From Mesobacillus boroniphilus (lineage in GTDB: Bacteria > Bacillota > Bacilli > Bacillales > Cytobacillaceae): 64,000 nt of DNA. Each line of letters begins with the position of its first letter. The first letter of the stretch is position 1. Both the position numbers and the translations under genes were made by a program. Below, piece by piece: positions 39,831 to 48,840 of the stretch. Location: positions 62,001 to 126,000 of the forward strand of contig NZ_QTKX01000002.1 in assembly GCF_018424685.1 (NCBI RefSeq). The letters run 5' to 3'. The notes beneath the pieces were generated by a model that saw only the letters and a program-made list of their open reading frames with translations, searched no databases and had not been told where the DNA came from.

Positions 39831-42042
39831 GTATTTATTTGTGATATGGATGCTTTTGATTGCATTCGGTTTTAGCGGTCTATTTTCGGTCCTGACAAAT
39901 GGCAGCCGGTTCATGCAAGGCGATTATTTTGAATCAGACGAATATAACTCGCAAATGGATCAGTTTATTGCAATGCTAAATGTGTATGAGCTTTATAAAA
40001 TGCCAAAAGAAGAAATGAAAAAGCAAATCACTGTTACAGATGAGGAAATTGAAGAACATCGTATGAGATATGGCAATCTAGGTGATCAGATTTCCAATAT
40101 TGGAATGCAATATAATGATCAAATACATGCGGCAATCGAATCAGGAAACAAGGCCGCTGAAAATGCTCTGGCGAAGGAAAGAGACGAAAAAATCGCAGAT
40201 ATAACCGAAAACTTCAACAGCGATGAACATGTACGCGCTAAAATCGTGAAAGAAAAAGAGAAGAAAATCGATGAATTTTACCAGGAGCTTGAAAAATACC
40301 GCCGTGAATTCACCAATCTTGGAGAAGCATACAAATATTACCTGACAGACAGGGCAACAGGAGAAGTCTATACGAATCTAAGCCTGTCAAAGGATGATTC
40401 AGAATCTGACTACCTGAATAAAAAAGATATGTATTATCTGCAGGATTACGCGGTTTTGCAGAAAAATTATTTATTCACAGGGTATAAGGAGAACTTCCTT
40501 CCTTATAATGATGTGGCTGAGACGATCCTGGAGAATCAAAAAGACCGAGATATGACAGGTCAAATAGGCTTATCTAAGCATGCTTCGGAAAAACATATCG
40601 CCATCATGAATTATAAAGACTATCAAAAAGGGCAAAAGCTCTTTATCGGTTATCTCTTGACAAGTATGGCTGCATTAATTTTGAGTTATTTCCTGGCAAA
40701 ACGGAAACCTGCAGCAGTGTTAGGTTCATTCGAACAGCTTAAACCCTTTTATGGGAGGATACCGCTGGAGATAAGAGCAGTGCTGCTTTTAGTGACAGTT
40801 TTTTTCCTTTTGCTGTCCATGACGCTGATCAGTGAACAATTTGTCTATTACCATTCAAATGTATTCGCCTCACTTATTGAGCTGATCATCAGTCTGGTAG
40901 CTGCAGCTTCATTGCTGGCATTCGGGTGGATACAGCTAAGATTCCTTTCAGAATACCAGAGGGATTGGACAAAGCTGAGAGACGATGTGAATAACAGTCT
41001 TTTAGTTAAAAGCTACCACGCGATTCTGAATGCCTTTTTAATCAAGAGCATTGGTTTTCAGCTTCTGGTCATCCTCGGGATTGTGTTTGTAATGGGTATG
41101 TTGTTTGTTGCAGTCCTTGCAGCTGGGGGAGGAGAAATAATTGTTATTGCTTTCGTTTTTGGTGTAATAAGTCTCCCGATTTTCCTTATAATCATGAGAA
41201 AAGCAGGCTACTTGAATAAAGTATTAAAGCATACAGAAGAACTTGCTGCAGGCAATTTAGGTGCGGACATACCGGTGAAAGGGAAATCTGCGATCGCGAA
41301 GCATGCGGCAAATATCAATAACCTGAGGAATGCAGTGAAATTCTCCCACAAAGAGCAGGCGAAAAGTGAACGTCTGAAAACGGAATTAATCACGAATGTA
41401 AGCCATGATCTCAGGACACCGCTGACATCAATCATTACCTATACGGAGCTCCTGAAAACACCTGACCTGGCTCCGGAGGCCCGTGACTCGTACATCGAAA
41501 TCCTCGACCGGAAATCCAAGCGCCTTAAGGTGTTGATCGATGACTTGTTCGAGGCGACAAAAATGGCGAGCGGCAACATTGAGCTCAATAAGGAGAAGGT
41601 CGACCTAAACCAGCTGCTGCAGCAGGCGCTGGCTGAGCATAACGAGGCGCTTAGCCAATCATCCCTTCAGCTGAGGGTGTCACAGCCCGACCAGCCAGTG
41701 TACGCTTTTGTTGATGGACAGAAGCTGTGGAGGGTGTTCGATAACCTGATTGGCAACATTCTCAAGTATGCGCTGGAGAACACGAGGGTATATATTTCGG
41801 TAAAAGAAGAGCAGAATCAAGTGGTGCTCACTTTTAAAAACATCACGAAATATGAATTGGGTGAGGATTTGAATGAGCTGTTCGAGCGCTTCAAACGCGG
41901 CGATCAATCTCGTCATACAGAAGGGTCCGGACTTGGCCTCGCAATTGCAAAATCAATCGTCGACCTGCATGAAGGCTCGCTCGATATCGAAGTCGATGGC
42001 GACCTGTTCAAGGTAACGGTCATTCTCGATAAAATAAGTTAA
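39808..42042 (+). CDS. Large membrane sensor histidine kinase
   Basis: 744 residues, TTG start inside the regulator gene. One N-terminal helix (about 8-28), an extracellular, strongly charged helical region (about 50-280, probable coiled coil), then about five further helices (285-475), a HAMP-like linker, H-box 'ITNVSHDLRTPLTSIITYTE', and a catalytic domain with 'NLIGNILKYALENT' and GSGLGLAIAKSI. The G1 region reads KNITKYEL, without the usual DxGxG, and is degenerate as in VanS-like kinases. The unusual external coiled coil should define the signal sensed. Partner: regulator at 39138. Confidence 0.9.
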   Translation: MDIKSKSKYLFVIWMLLIAFGFSGLFSVLTNGSRFMQGDYFESDEYNSQMDQFIAMLNVYELYKMPKEEMKKQITVTDEEIEEHRMRYGNLGDQISNIGMQYNDQIHAAIESGNKAAENALAKERDEKIADITENFNSDEHVRAKIVKEKEKKIDEFYQELEKYRREFTNLGEAYKYYLTDRATGEVYTNLSLSKDDSESDYLNKKDMYYLQDYAVLQKNYLFTGYKENFLPYNDVAETILENQKDRDMTGQIGLSKHASEKHIAIMNYKDYQKGQKLFIGYLLTSMAALILSYFLAKRKPAAVLGSFEQLKPFYGRIPLEIRAVLLLVTVFFLLLSMTLISEQFVYYHSNVFASLIELIISLVAAASLLAFGWIQLRFLSEYQRDWTKLRDDVNNSLLVKSYHAILNAFLIKSIGFQLLVILGIVFVMGMLFVAVLAAGGGEIIVIAFVFGVISLPIFLIIMRKAGYLNKVLKHTEELAAGNLGADIPVKGKSAIAKHAANINNLRNAVKFSHKEQAKSERLKTELITNVSHDLRTPLTSIITYTELLKTPDLAPEARDSYIEILDRKSKRLKVLIDDLFEATKMASGNIELNKEKVDLNQLLQQALAEHNEALSQSSLQLRVSQPDQPVYAFVDGQKLWRVFDNLIGNILKYALENTRVYISVKEEQNQVVLTFKNITKYELGEDLNELFERFKRGDQSRHTEGSGLGLAIAKSIVDLHEGSLDIEVDGDLFKVTVILDKIS

Positions 42043-42047
42043 TCCAA

Positions 42048-42085
42048 TACCCCCTTTGCCAAGCAGAGGGGGTTCTACTGTTTTT
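42048..42085 (+). terminator. Terminator of the two-component operon
   Basis: ACCCCCT/AGGGGGT stem; T-run after a short spacer (42081-42085). Confidence 0.65.
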
Positions 42086-42908
42086 GACGGATTTTTAAAT
42101 ACAGATATCTTGATATGAAAACCATCACAGCGTTGAATCCTAAATTCCACAGCTTGTTCAATCGTAATTTCAAGAGGCCTGCCCACTCCAGAATGATATC
42201 CATACCGATGAATCCGATGAACATCGTAAATCTTGGCAGCAATCCGTGTTTTGAGGAGTTTTTAACCAGGCAAATAGTCCGGAATAAACTATAAAGCGGA
42301 GCAATGATATAATGCTCACGCCATGAGTGATAAGCACCTCTCCCAAACCGAACCTTCCTGCCAACCGCAGCTATATATAGCAAGGTAACACCAATTACTT
42401 CAGTTGATAGGTATTGGGCAAGCACAAGAGCCCATTTTTTTTTCGCAATCAGCGCTTTGTAAAACCAATCGCTGACATAAAAATAAATGTTCATGAAAAA
42501 TACAGTGTAGTAAGGCTTCCACCAATACGCTTTATATAATTTTAAATGCAGGAAGTACCGTTCAATCCCATAATAAATCAGCGTGCTGCCGAGTTTCCAG
42601 TACCGATTCTTCTGGTGCAAAGTCAGTAGGGTTGCGGAAATGGGAACATATAACGCTTGGGAAAAAATAGCTCCAAGAATTTGGTCATGGGCACGTTTTT
42701 TAAGGATATATGGTTTATATGAATATCCTTTGAACAAATTAAGGACTGGGTACTCAAATAAATATGCCATCCCTATATTGGAGAGCAGGAGGATCCATAT
42801 ATTCTTTTGTCGGCTACGTATCGCGAATATGAAAAAAAGCAAGATATGAACCACTGCCAGCAGCAGAAAGGGAATGGAGTTCTTTTTAACGAGCTTGTTT
42901 TTTCTCAT
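42075..42908 (-). CDS. Polytopic membrane protein of unknown function (CBO0543-like)
   Basis: 277 residues from ATG 42908 (AAGGTGGAG upstream). About seven or eight hydrophobic segments, an aromatic-rich centre ('YWKLGSTLIYYGIERYFLHL', 'KAYWWKPYYTVFFMNIYFYV') and basic loops. It resembles the CBO0543-type family of Bacillus/Clostridium membrane proteins, for which no function is known. Convergent with the kinase operon and monocistronic. Confidence 0.6.
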   Translation of the reverse strand: MRKNKLVKKNSIPFLLLAVVHILLFFIFAIRSRQKNIWILLLSNIGMAYLFEYPVLNLFKGYSYKPYILKKRAHDQILGAIFSQALYVPISATLLTLHQKNRYWKLGSTLIYYGIERYFLHLKLYKAYWWKPYYTVFFMNIYFYVSDWFYKALIAKKKWALVLAQYLSTEVIGVTLLYIAAVGRKVRFGRGAYHSWREHYIIAPLYSLFRTICLVKNSSKHGLLPRFTMFIGFIGMDIILEWAGLLKLRLNKLWNLGFNAVMVFISRYLYLKIRQKQ

Positions 42909-43105
42909 GACCACTCCACCTTTCAAGGATGTAGTTATAATGTTCGCTTATTCTTTGAAATTATTTACTTAGAATGCTTCTGTAAACTTTTATCATGACG
43001 ACTGTAAAGACACATGATAATATGGAGTAGGTGCAAAATAAAAATGTTAAAATTAACAATTATAGGGAAACTAATTGTATCGCTGCAATGATTTAGGAGG
43101 GTTAT

Positions 43106-44311
43106 ATGAAAAAGACACAGGAGATTTCAGAAAAAAAGCTGCTCGGGATTGCCGGGCTTGGCTGGATGTTCGATGCGATGGATGTAGGGATCTTGTCCTT
43201 TATCATCGCCGCATTGCAGGTCGACTGGAATTTAACGGGCAAGGAAATGGGCTGGATCGGCAGTGTGAACTCTATTGGAATGGCTGTCGGTGCTTTTGTA
43301 TTTGGCTTGCTTGCTGACCGTATCGGTCGGAAAAATGTTTTTATTATTACGTTATTGCTTTTCTCTATCGGAAGCGGGATTTCCGCAATGGCAACAACTT
43401 TGTCATTCTTTTTATTGCTAAGATTTTTTATTGGAATGGGCCTTGGCGGAGAGTTGCCGGTAGCGTCTACTCTTGTTTCGGAGAGTGTGCCTGCTGAGAA
43501 GCGGGGGCGTGTCGTTGTTCTCCTCGAAAGCTTTTGGGCTGCAGGCTGGCTTGTCGCAGCATTGATCTCATACTTCGTCATCCCGAAATTCGGCTGGCAA
43601 ATGGCGTTAATCCTTAGTGCCCTGCCGGCATTTTATGCGCTGTACCTTCGTATCAACCTGCCGGATTCGCCTCGGTACCTGGCAGTCGCAAAGAAGGAAA
43701 GGCTGACGATGAAAGAGAGCATCGCTGAGGTCTGGTCCAAGGAACACGTCAAGAAAACAGCGATGCTTTGGATTCTTTGGTTCAGTATCGTCTTCTCCTA
43801 TTACGGTATGTTCCTCTGGCTGCCAAGCGTAATGGTCATGAAGGGCTTTACGTTGATCAAGAGCTTTCAATACGTATTGATCATGACCCTGGCCCAGCTT
43901 CCTGGATATTTCACCGCAGCGTGGCTGATTGAAAGAGCAGGCAGGAAGTTCGTGCTCGTTGTCTATTTAATAGGAACTGCCCTCAGCGCTTATTTTTTTG
44001 GAACGGCAGACTCGCTTGCATTGCTGATCACGGCTGGCATCCTTCTGTCATTCTTCAATCTTGGTGCCTGGGGCGCGTTATACGCTTATACGCCAGAACA
44101 ATATCCAACAACAATCCGTGGCTCGGGAGCCGGAATGGCCGCATCGTTTGGGCGGATTGGCGGGATTATCGGACCGCTGATGGTTCCATACTTATCAGCG
44201 CAAAATCTTTCGATCACCACTATATTCACGATTTTCTGCATAGCCATCCTGATCGGTGCTGCCGCTGTCTTCTTCTGGGGTACGGAAACAAAGCAGAAAG
44301 AGCTTGCGTAA
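43106..44311 (+). CDS. niaP: MFS transporter, NiaP-like (niacin/aromatic acid uptake)
   Basis: 401 residues with 12 membrane segments. The start 'GIAGLGWMFDAMDVGILSFI' with Asp residues in helix 1, 'GLLADRIGRKNVFI' (motif A) and 'PEQYPTTIRGSGAGMAASFG' are typical of the AAHS/sugar-porter group; the overall sequence recalls Bacillus YceI/NiaP, the niacin transporter. Imports nicotinate or a similar acid with protons. GGAGGG ribosome site. The gene name is an assignment by resemblance; another aromatic acid is possible. Confidence 0.7.
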   Translation: MKKTQEISEKKLLGIAGLGWMFDAMDVGILSFIIAALQVDWNLTGKEMGWIGSVNSIGMAVGAFVFGLLADRIGRKNVFIITLLLFSIGSGISAMATTLSFFLLLRFFIGMGLGGELPVASTLVSESVPAEKRGRVVVLLESFWAAGWLVAALISYFVIPKFGWQMALILSALPAFYALYLRINLPDSPRYLAVAKKERLTMKESIAEVWSKEHVKKTAMLWILWFSIVFSYYGMFLWLPSVMVMKGFTLIKSFQYVLIMTLAQLPGYFTAAWLIERAGRKFVLVVYLIGTALSAYFFGTADSLALLITAGILLSFFNLGAWGALYAYTPEQYPTTIRGSGAGMAASFGRIGGIIGPLMVPYLSAQNLSITTIFTIFCIAILIGAAAVFFWGTETKQKELA

Positions 44312-44313
44312 TG

Positions 44314-44347
44314 AAAAAGTTCGCCTCTCAAAGGGCGAACTTTTTTC
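44314..44347. terminator. Terminator between NiaP-like gene and the small oxidase-like gene
   Basis: AAAAAGTTCGCC/GGCGAACTTTTTT hairpin. Confidence 0.9.
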
Positions 44348-44354
44348 GTCTTCA

Positions 44355-44723
44355 TTATGCTTTTACATATTTGAACACATTCACTAAGAAAAGTACGCCT
44401 CCGAGAACGATGACTAGAGATCCAAGGATGGCAAAGACGGTGAAAATGACACCCCCTATCAACATGGAAAAGGTGATCCCGCCCTGCATGACAGGCACCC
44501 CGATGTTATGCAGCCAGAAATGCGTAGAGGCTAGCTTGCTGTTCCCGGCTTTCGGAAAAAGATAATAAATCGTCCCGAACAGTGCCATTGATACCCAGCC
44601 AAGCAGATTTAAATGGGCATGCACCGAGGTCAGCGTGAAATCATGTGCAATCCCCATAACAATCCCTAGAATAATAGCAAAGACAAAATACACCGCAGCG
44701 ACCTTGAAAAATCGTATGCTCAA
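44355..44723 (-). CDS. Small four-helix membrane protein resembling part of cytochrome oxidase subunit I
   Basis: 122 residues, TTG start after AGGAGGGAGG. Four hydrophobic segments. 'TSVHAHLNLLGWVSMALFGT' looks like the haem-ligand helix of heme-copper oxidase/NorB subunit I, and a second His cluster is in 'ASTHFWLHNIGVPVM'. It is far shorter than subunit I (over 500 residues) yet has normal start, stop and ribosome site, so it is a stand-alone small protein rather than a fragment. It may bind haem or copper in the membrane (inference). Confidence 0.65.
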   Translation of the reverse strand: MSIRFFKVAAVYFVFAIILGIVMGIAHDFTLTSVHAHLNLLGWVSMALFGTIYYLFPKAGNSKLASTHFWLHNIGVPVMQGGITFSMLIGGVIFTVFAILGSLVIVLGGVLFLVNVFKYVKA

Positions 44724-44880
44724 TCTTATTCCTCCCTCCTGAATAGTTCTTTTAGATTATATAAAATTTCTGAAAATTCATAACAAATTTCCTAACTCAA
44801 TGAGGTGGGAATTTTTTCGCCAGATAATAATATTGAAATAATAATAAGTTCAACATGACACAAAAATATCACCTTTGGTT

Positions 44881-44929
44881 TTGTCATTTATTCGGAAATT
44901 CATGATATAATAGTGCAAACGTTTGTACA
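44881..44929 (+). promoter_or_regulatory. Promoter of mapA with LacI/MalR-type operator
   Basis: TTGTCA (44881-44886) and TATAAT (44906-44911) are followed at once by TGCAAACGTTTGTA (44914-44927), a palindrome centred on CG with AAACGTTT core, the mark of LacI-family operators such as MalR. Binding there would block transcription. Spacing of the promoter boxes is 19 bp, slightly long. Confidence 0.65.
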
Positions 44930-44952
44930 ACTTCTGAAAGGGAGATTAAGCT

Positions 44953-47244
44953 ATGAAAAGATTATTTGGGATTGATAGCTGGAAAATCGTCGAAACGGAC
45001 TTGCATAAAGAGGATTTCCGCCTTGCAGAAAGCATCATGAGCCTCGGAAATGGCCACATGGGCATGCGCGGAAACTTTGAAGAAACATATACTGGAGACT
45101 TCCATCGCGGCTCATATATTGCTGGCGTCTGGTTTCCGGACAAAACGCGTGTAGGCTGGTGGAAAAATGGCTATCCGCACTATTTTGGCAAGGTCATTAA
45201 CTCAACGAACTTTATCGGCATCAAAGTAATTGTTGATGGAGAGGAACTCGATCTTCACAAAGCAGAAGTTAAGGGTTACTACCGTGAGCTTGATATGCAG
45301 CATGGTGTCTTGATAAGGAAATTTACAGTAATCCAGGACGGTAAGGAAACAGAAGTGGAGGCAGTCCGGTTCCTATCGGTTGCTGATAAAGAACTGGCTG
45401 CTATTAAGTATTCAGTTACTGCTAAGAATTATAATGGAAACGTTACCTTTGTTCCTTATCTTGATGGTGACGTGCGCAATGAAGATTCTAACTATGATGA
45501 GGACTTCTGGTATGAAGTGAGCAGGGATGCCTCAGAATATAATGGCAGCCTTGTTATGAAAACGAAAGACAATCCATTCGGAACTCCGACTTTCCAGGTA
45601 GCGACAACTATGCAAGCGGTTGTCGAAGGGAATGTGGCTAAGGTCGAAGTCAATGAAAAAGAAGAATACGTTGAAAATGTAATCGAAGTTAAGGCTGAGC
45701 AGGAACAAACTGTAACCCTTTATAAATATGTCGCTGTAACGACAGACCGTGATTACGAAACTGGCGAACTAGTTTCAAAGGGCAAGGAAGTACTTGCGCG
45801 CTCTGTTGAAAAAGGTTTTGAACAGCTGTTAGAAGAGCACAGAACTGGCTGGCTGAGCCGATGGGAAATTGCGGATGTGGAAATAGCTGGCGATGACTCT
45901 GCACAGCAGGGAATCCGTTTCAATCTGTTCCAGTTGTTCTCCACTTACTATGGTGAAGATTCCCGTCTTAATATCGGGCCTAAAGGCTTCACAGGCGAAA
46001 AGTACGGCGGTGCGACTTACTGGGATACTGAAGCATACGCAATCCCGCTTTACCTTTCGACGGCAGAGTCCGAAGTTGCCCGCAATCTGTTGATATATCG
46101 CCACAACCAGCTTGATGGCGCCTACCATAATGCGAAGCAGCAGGGATTGAATGGTGCACTTTACCCAATGGTTACTTTTACTGGCGTCGAATGCCACAAT
46201 GAGTGGGAAATCACGTTTGAAGAGATCCACCGTAACGGCGCAATTGCTTACGCGATTTATAACTATGTAAACTACACTGGAGATAAAGATTATCTTCATG
46301 AATACGGAATTGACGTGCTTGCTGGCATCTCTCGTTTCTGGGCAGATCGCGTCCACTTCAATAAGTCCAAAAATGTTTATATGATGCACGGTGTAACAGG
46401 ACCTAACGAATACGAAAACAATGTTAACAACAACTGGTACACGAACCGTATCGCTGTCTGGACACTGCGCTACACGCTTGAAGTCATTGAATTCCTTAAG
46501 CAGAACGGCCATGAGGCGCGCCTTACAGGCCTTGAGTTCTCTGATGACGAGCTTGCGAAATGGCAGGACATTATTGAAAAAATGTACTTCCCGTTTGATG
46601 AAGAAAAAGCTGTGTTCGTCCAGCACGATACATTTCTTGATAAAGATTTGATGACAGTTGATGAACTTGCAGCAGAAGATCGTCCGATCAATCAGAACTG
46701 GTCATGGGATAAAATCCTGCGCAGCTGCTTCATCAAGCAGGCGGATGTCCTGCAAGGGTTATATTTCTTCAACCATGAATTCACGGAAGAAGAGAAGCGC
46801 CGCAACTTTGAATTCTATGAGCCAATGACAGTTCATGAATCATCCCTGTCCCCGAGCGTTCACGCAGTCCTTGCTGCAGAGCTTGGCATGGAAGAAAAAG
46901 CGTATGAAATGTACAACCGCACGGCGCGCCTTGACCTTGATAACTACAACAACGATACAGAAGACGGCCTGCACATCACAAGCATGACAGGTGCATGGCT
47001 GGCGATCGTACAGGGCTTCGCTGGCATGCGTACGGCTGAAGGCACACTATCATTTGCGCCATTCATCCCTAAAGCATGGAACCAGTACAGCTTCAACATA
47101 ATCTACCGCGATCACTACATCAAGGTAGAAGTGAACCAGGAAGACGTCGTCCTCACACAGCAAGGCCCAGAACTTGCTATGAAGCTTTACGGCGAGGAAG
47201 TCACAATTCCTGCAGATGGCGAGCTTTCTGTTAAGTTGAAATAA
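44953..47244 (+). CDS. mapA: Maltose phosphorylase (glycoside hydrolase family 65)
   Basis: 763 residues, the usual GH65 phosphorylase length. '[20 protein letters not shown]' opens the N-terminal beta domain; the (alpha/alpha)6 barrel holds the general acid Glu486 in [16 protein letters not shown] and '[20 protein letters not shown]' near the phosphate site. It splits maltose with phosphate into glucose and beta-glucose-1-phosphate in the cytoplasm. The pgmB product downstream isomerises that phosphate, which fits maltose rather than trehalose or kojibiose, though specificity is not proven. Regulation by a LacI-type operator at 44914. Confidence 0.9.
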   Translation: MKRLFGIDSWKIVETDLHKEDFRLAESIMSLGNGHMGMRGNFEETYTGDFHRGSYIAGVWFPDKTRVGWWKNGYPHYFGKVINSTNFIGIKVIVDGEELDLHKAEVKGYYRELDMQHGVLIRKFTVIQDGKETEVEAVRFLSVADKELAAIKYSVTAKNYNGNVTFVPYLDGDVRNEDSNYDEDFWYEVSRDASEYNGSLVMKTKDNPFGTPTFQVATTMQAVVEGNVAKVEVNEKEEYVENVIEVKAEQEQTVTLYKYVAVTTDRDYETGELVSKGKEVLARSVEKGFEQLLEEHRTGWLSRWEIADVEIAGDDSAQQGIRFNLFQLFSTYYGEDSRLNIGPKGFTGEKYGGATYWDTEAYAIPLYLSTAESEVARNLLIYRHNQLDGAYHNAKQQGLNGALYPMVTFTGVECHNEWEITFEEIHRNGAIAYAIYNYVNYTGDKDYLHEYGIDVLAGISRFWADRVHFNKSKNVYMMHGVTGPNEYENNVNNNWYTNRIAVWTLRYTLEVIEFLKQNGHEARLTGLEFSDDELAKWQDIIEKMYFPFDEEKAVFVQHDTFLDKDLMTVDELAAEDRPINQNWSWDKILRSCFIKQADVLQGLYFFNHEFTEEEKRRNFEFYEPMTVHESSLSPSVHAVLAAELGMEEKAYEMYNRTARLDLDNYNNDTEDGLHITSMTGAWLAIVQGFAGMRTAEGTLSFAPFIPKAWNQYSFNIIYRDHYIKVEVNQEDVVLTQQGPELAMKLYGEEVTIPADGELSVKLK

Positions 47245-47300
47245 GGTGATGAGAGACTTTTGGGGAAACCTGAAGGTCTCTCTCATTGGGAGAGGTTTTA

Positions 47301-47910
47301 TAGACATTTCGGAGAGCTGGAAGGCTAGAAATGTCTAAGAAGAGGACTTTAATAGACATTTTGGAGATCGGGAAGGTTAGAAATGTCTAAGAAGTAGACT
47401 TTAATAGACATTTCGGAGAGCTGGAAGGCTAGAAATGTCTAAGAAGAGGACTTTAATAGACATTTTGGAGAGCTGGAAGGCTAGAAATGTCTAAGAAGAG
47501 GACTTTAATAGACATTTTGGAGATCGGGAAGGTTAGAAATGTCTAAGAAGTAGACTTTAATAGACATTTCGGAGAGCTGGAAGGCTAGAAATGTCTAAGA
47601 AGAGGACTTTAATAGACATTTTGGAGAGCTGGAAGGCTAGAAATGTCTAAGAAGAGGACTTTAATAGACATTTTGGAGATCGGGAAGGTTAGAAATGTCT
47701 AAGAAGTAGACTTTAATAGACATTTCGGAGAGCTGGAAGGCTAGAAATGTCTAAGAAGAGGACTTTAATAGACATTTTGGAGAGTTGGAAGGTTTGAAAT
47801 GTCTAAGAAATAGTCTTTAATAGACATTTCGGAGAGCTGGAAGGCTAGAAATGTCTAAGAAAAGGACTTTAATAGACATTTCGGAGAGCTGGAAGGCTAG
47901 AAATGTCTAA
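47301..47910. repeat. 52-bp tandem hairpin repeat, 12 copies (array 2)
   Basis: Copies start at 47301 and every 52 bp to 47873, the last partial, without indels. Each has perfect 10-bp arms TAGACATTTC and GAAATGTCTA around GGAGAGCTGGAAGGCTA, then the linker AGAAGAGGACTTTAA. Where the left arm reads TAGACATTTT the pair becomes T-G. A higher-order order of three units (GAGCTGG, GATCGGG types) repeats. It lies between mapA and pgmB, inside what should be one operon. Same period and plan as array 1 but another sequence. Confidence 0.95.
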
Positions 47911-47968
47911 CAAATACCCAAATGTGCTTCCTGAAGGTGCATGAATCATTCATGAAAGGAGTTTGACG

Positions 47969-48637
47969 ATGACTAGACCACTTAAAGCATTTATTTTTGA
48001 CCTTGATGGCGTCATTACTGATACAGCCGAATATCATTTTTTAGCGTGGAAGGCGCTGGCTGAGGATTTGGGCATTACTTTTACCCGTGAGGATAACGAG
48101 GAACTGAAGGGCGTTTCCCGGATGGATTCCCTCGAGAAAATCTTAGCGCTGGGCGGGCGCACGGGGGATTTTACAGCCGAAGAAAAAGAAGCATTGGCAG
48201 AGAAGAAAAATGAGCACTACCTGACGCTGATCCAGAACATAACACCAGCTGATCTTTTGCCAGCGATTAAAGAGCTGATTATGGATATTAAAGCAAAGGG
48301 ACTAAAGCTGGGACTGGCATCGGCAAGCAAGAACGCGTTCACCGTGATGGAGTCACTTGGAATGAAATCCGAGTTCGATATCATCGTTGACGCAAAGTCT
48401 GTCGTCAACGGCAAGCCGCACCCGGAAGTTTTCCTGCGCGCGGCTGAAATGCTTGGTGTTGAGCCTGAAGCATGCATCGGTGTTGAGGATGCTGCGGCAG
48501 GCGTACAGGCAATCAAGGCAGCTGGCATGTTTGCTGTTGCCGTAGGACCAAAGGCGAGCTTCGAGAATGCTGATATTGTTTATGCCAGCACGGCTGAGCT
48601 ATCGTTGGAAAAGATAGTAGTAGTATATAATGCATAA
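47969..48637 (+). CDS. pgmB: Beta-phosphoglucomutase
   Basis: 222 residues from ATG 47969 (GAAAGGAG 9 nt upstream). HAD motifs: FDLDGVITD with nucleophile Asp11 and acid Asp13, 'LGLASASKNAFTVMESLGM', 'KPHPEVFLRAAEMLGV' and 'IGVEDAAAGVQAIKAAGM'. Converts beta-glucose-1-phosphate to glucose-6-phosphate, completing the maltose phosphorylase route. Separated from mapA by the 52-bp array; it either relies on read-through from mapA or on a promoter in or near the array. Confidence 0.95.
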   Translation: MTRPLKAFIFDLDGVITDTAEYHFLAWKALAEDLGITFTREDNEELKGVSRMDSLEKILALGGRTGDFTAEEKEALAEKKNEHYLTLIQNITPADLLPAIKELIMDIKAKGLKLGLASASKNAFTVMESLGMKSEFDIIVDAKSVVNGKPHPEVFLRAAEMLGVEPEACIGVEDAAAGVQAIKAAGMFAVAVGPKASFENADIVYASTAELSLEKIVVVYNA

Positions 48638-48645
48638 ATAGATAG

Positions 48646-48675
48646 AACCCGGTCGCGGATGTGCGGCCGGGTTTT
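48646..48675 (+). terminator. Terminator of pgmB
   Basis: AACCCGGTCGC/GCGGCCGGGTT stem with T-run. Confidence 0.88.
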
Positions 48676-48693
48676 TACTATTTTGGGTTGAAA

Positions 48694-48806
48694 GAGAGAT
48701 TATCCAGGTTATGTGAGAGATTATGGGTTCCTATTGAGAGAATATTGTTTTTTATTGAGAGGTTATAGAGTTTCACCAAGAGATAATGAGAGTTTATCGA
48801 GAGATT
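48694..48806. repeat. 21-bp tandem repeat, 6 degenerate copies
   Basis: GAGAGATTAT-like cores start at 48694, 48715, 48736, 48757, 48778 and 48799, exactly 21 bp apart, plus one extra core at 48788. Linkers between cores differ strongly. The array separates pgmB from the convergent membrane protein gene. Confidence 0.85.
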
Positions 48807-48811
48807 CTTAT

Positions 48812-48840
48812 AAAAAAAACGATCACTCTGGGAGTGACCG
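48812..48840 (-). terminator. Terminator of the 353-residue membrane protein gene
   Basis: On the minus strand CGGTCACTC/GAGTGATCG followed by eight T's; overlaps the 3' end of the gene. Confidence 0.8.
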
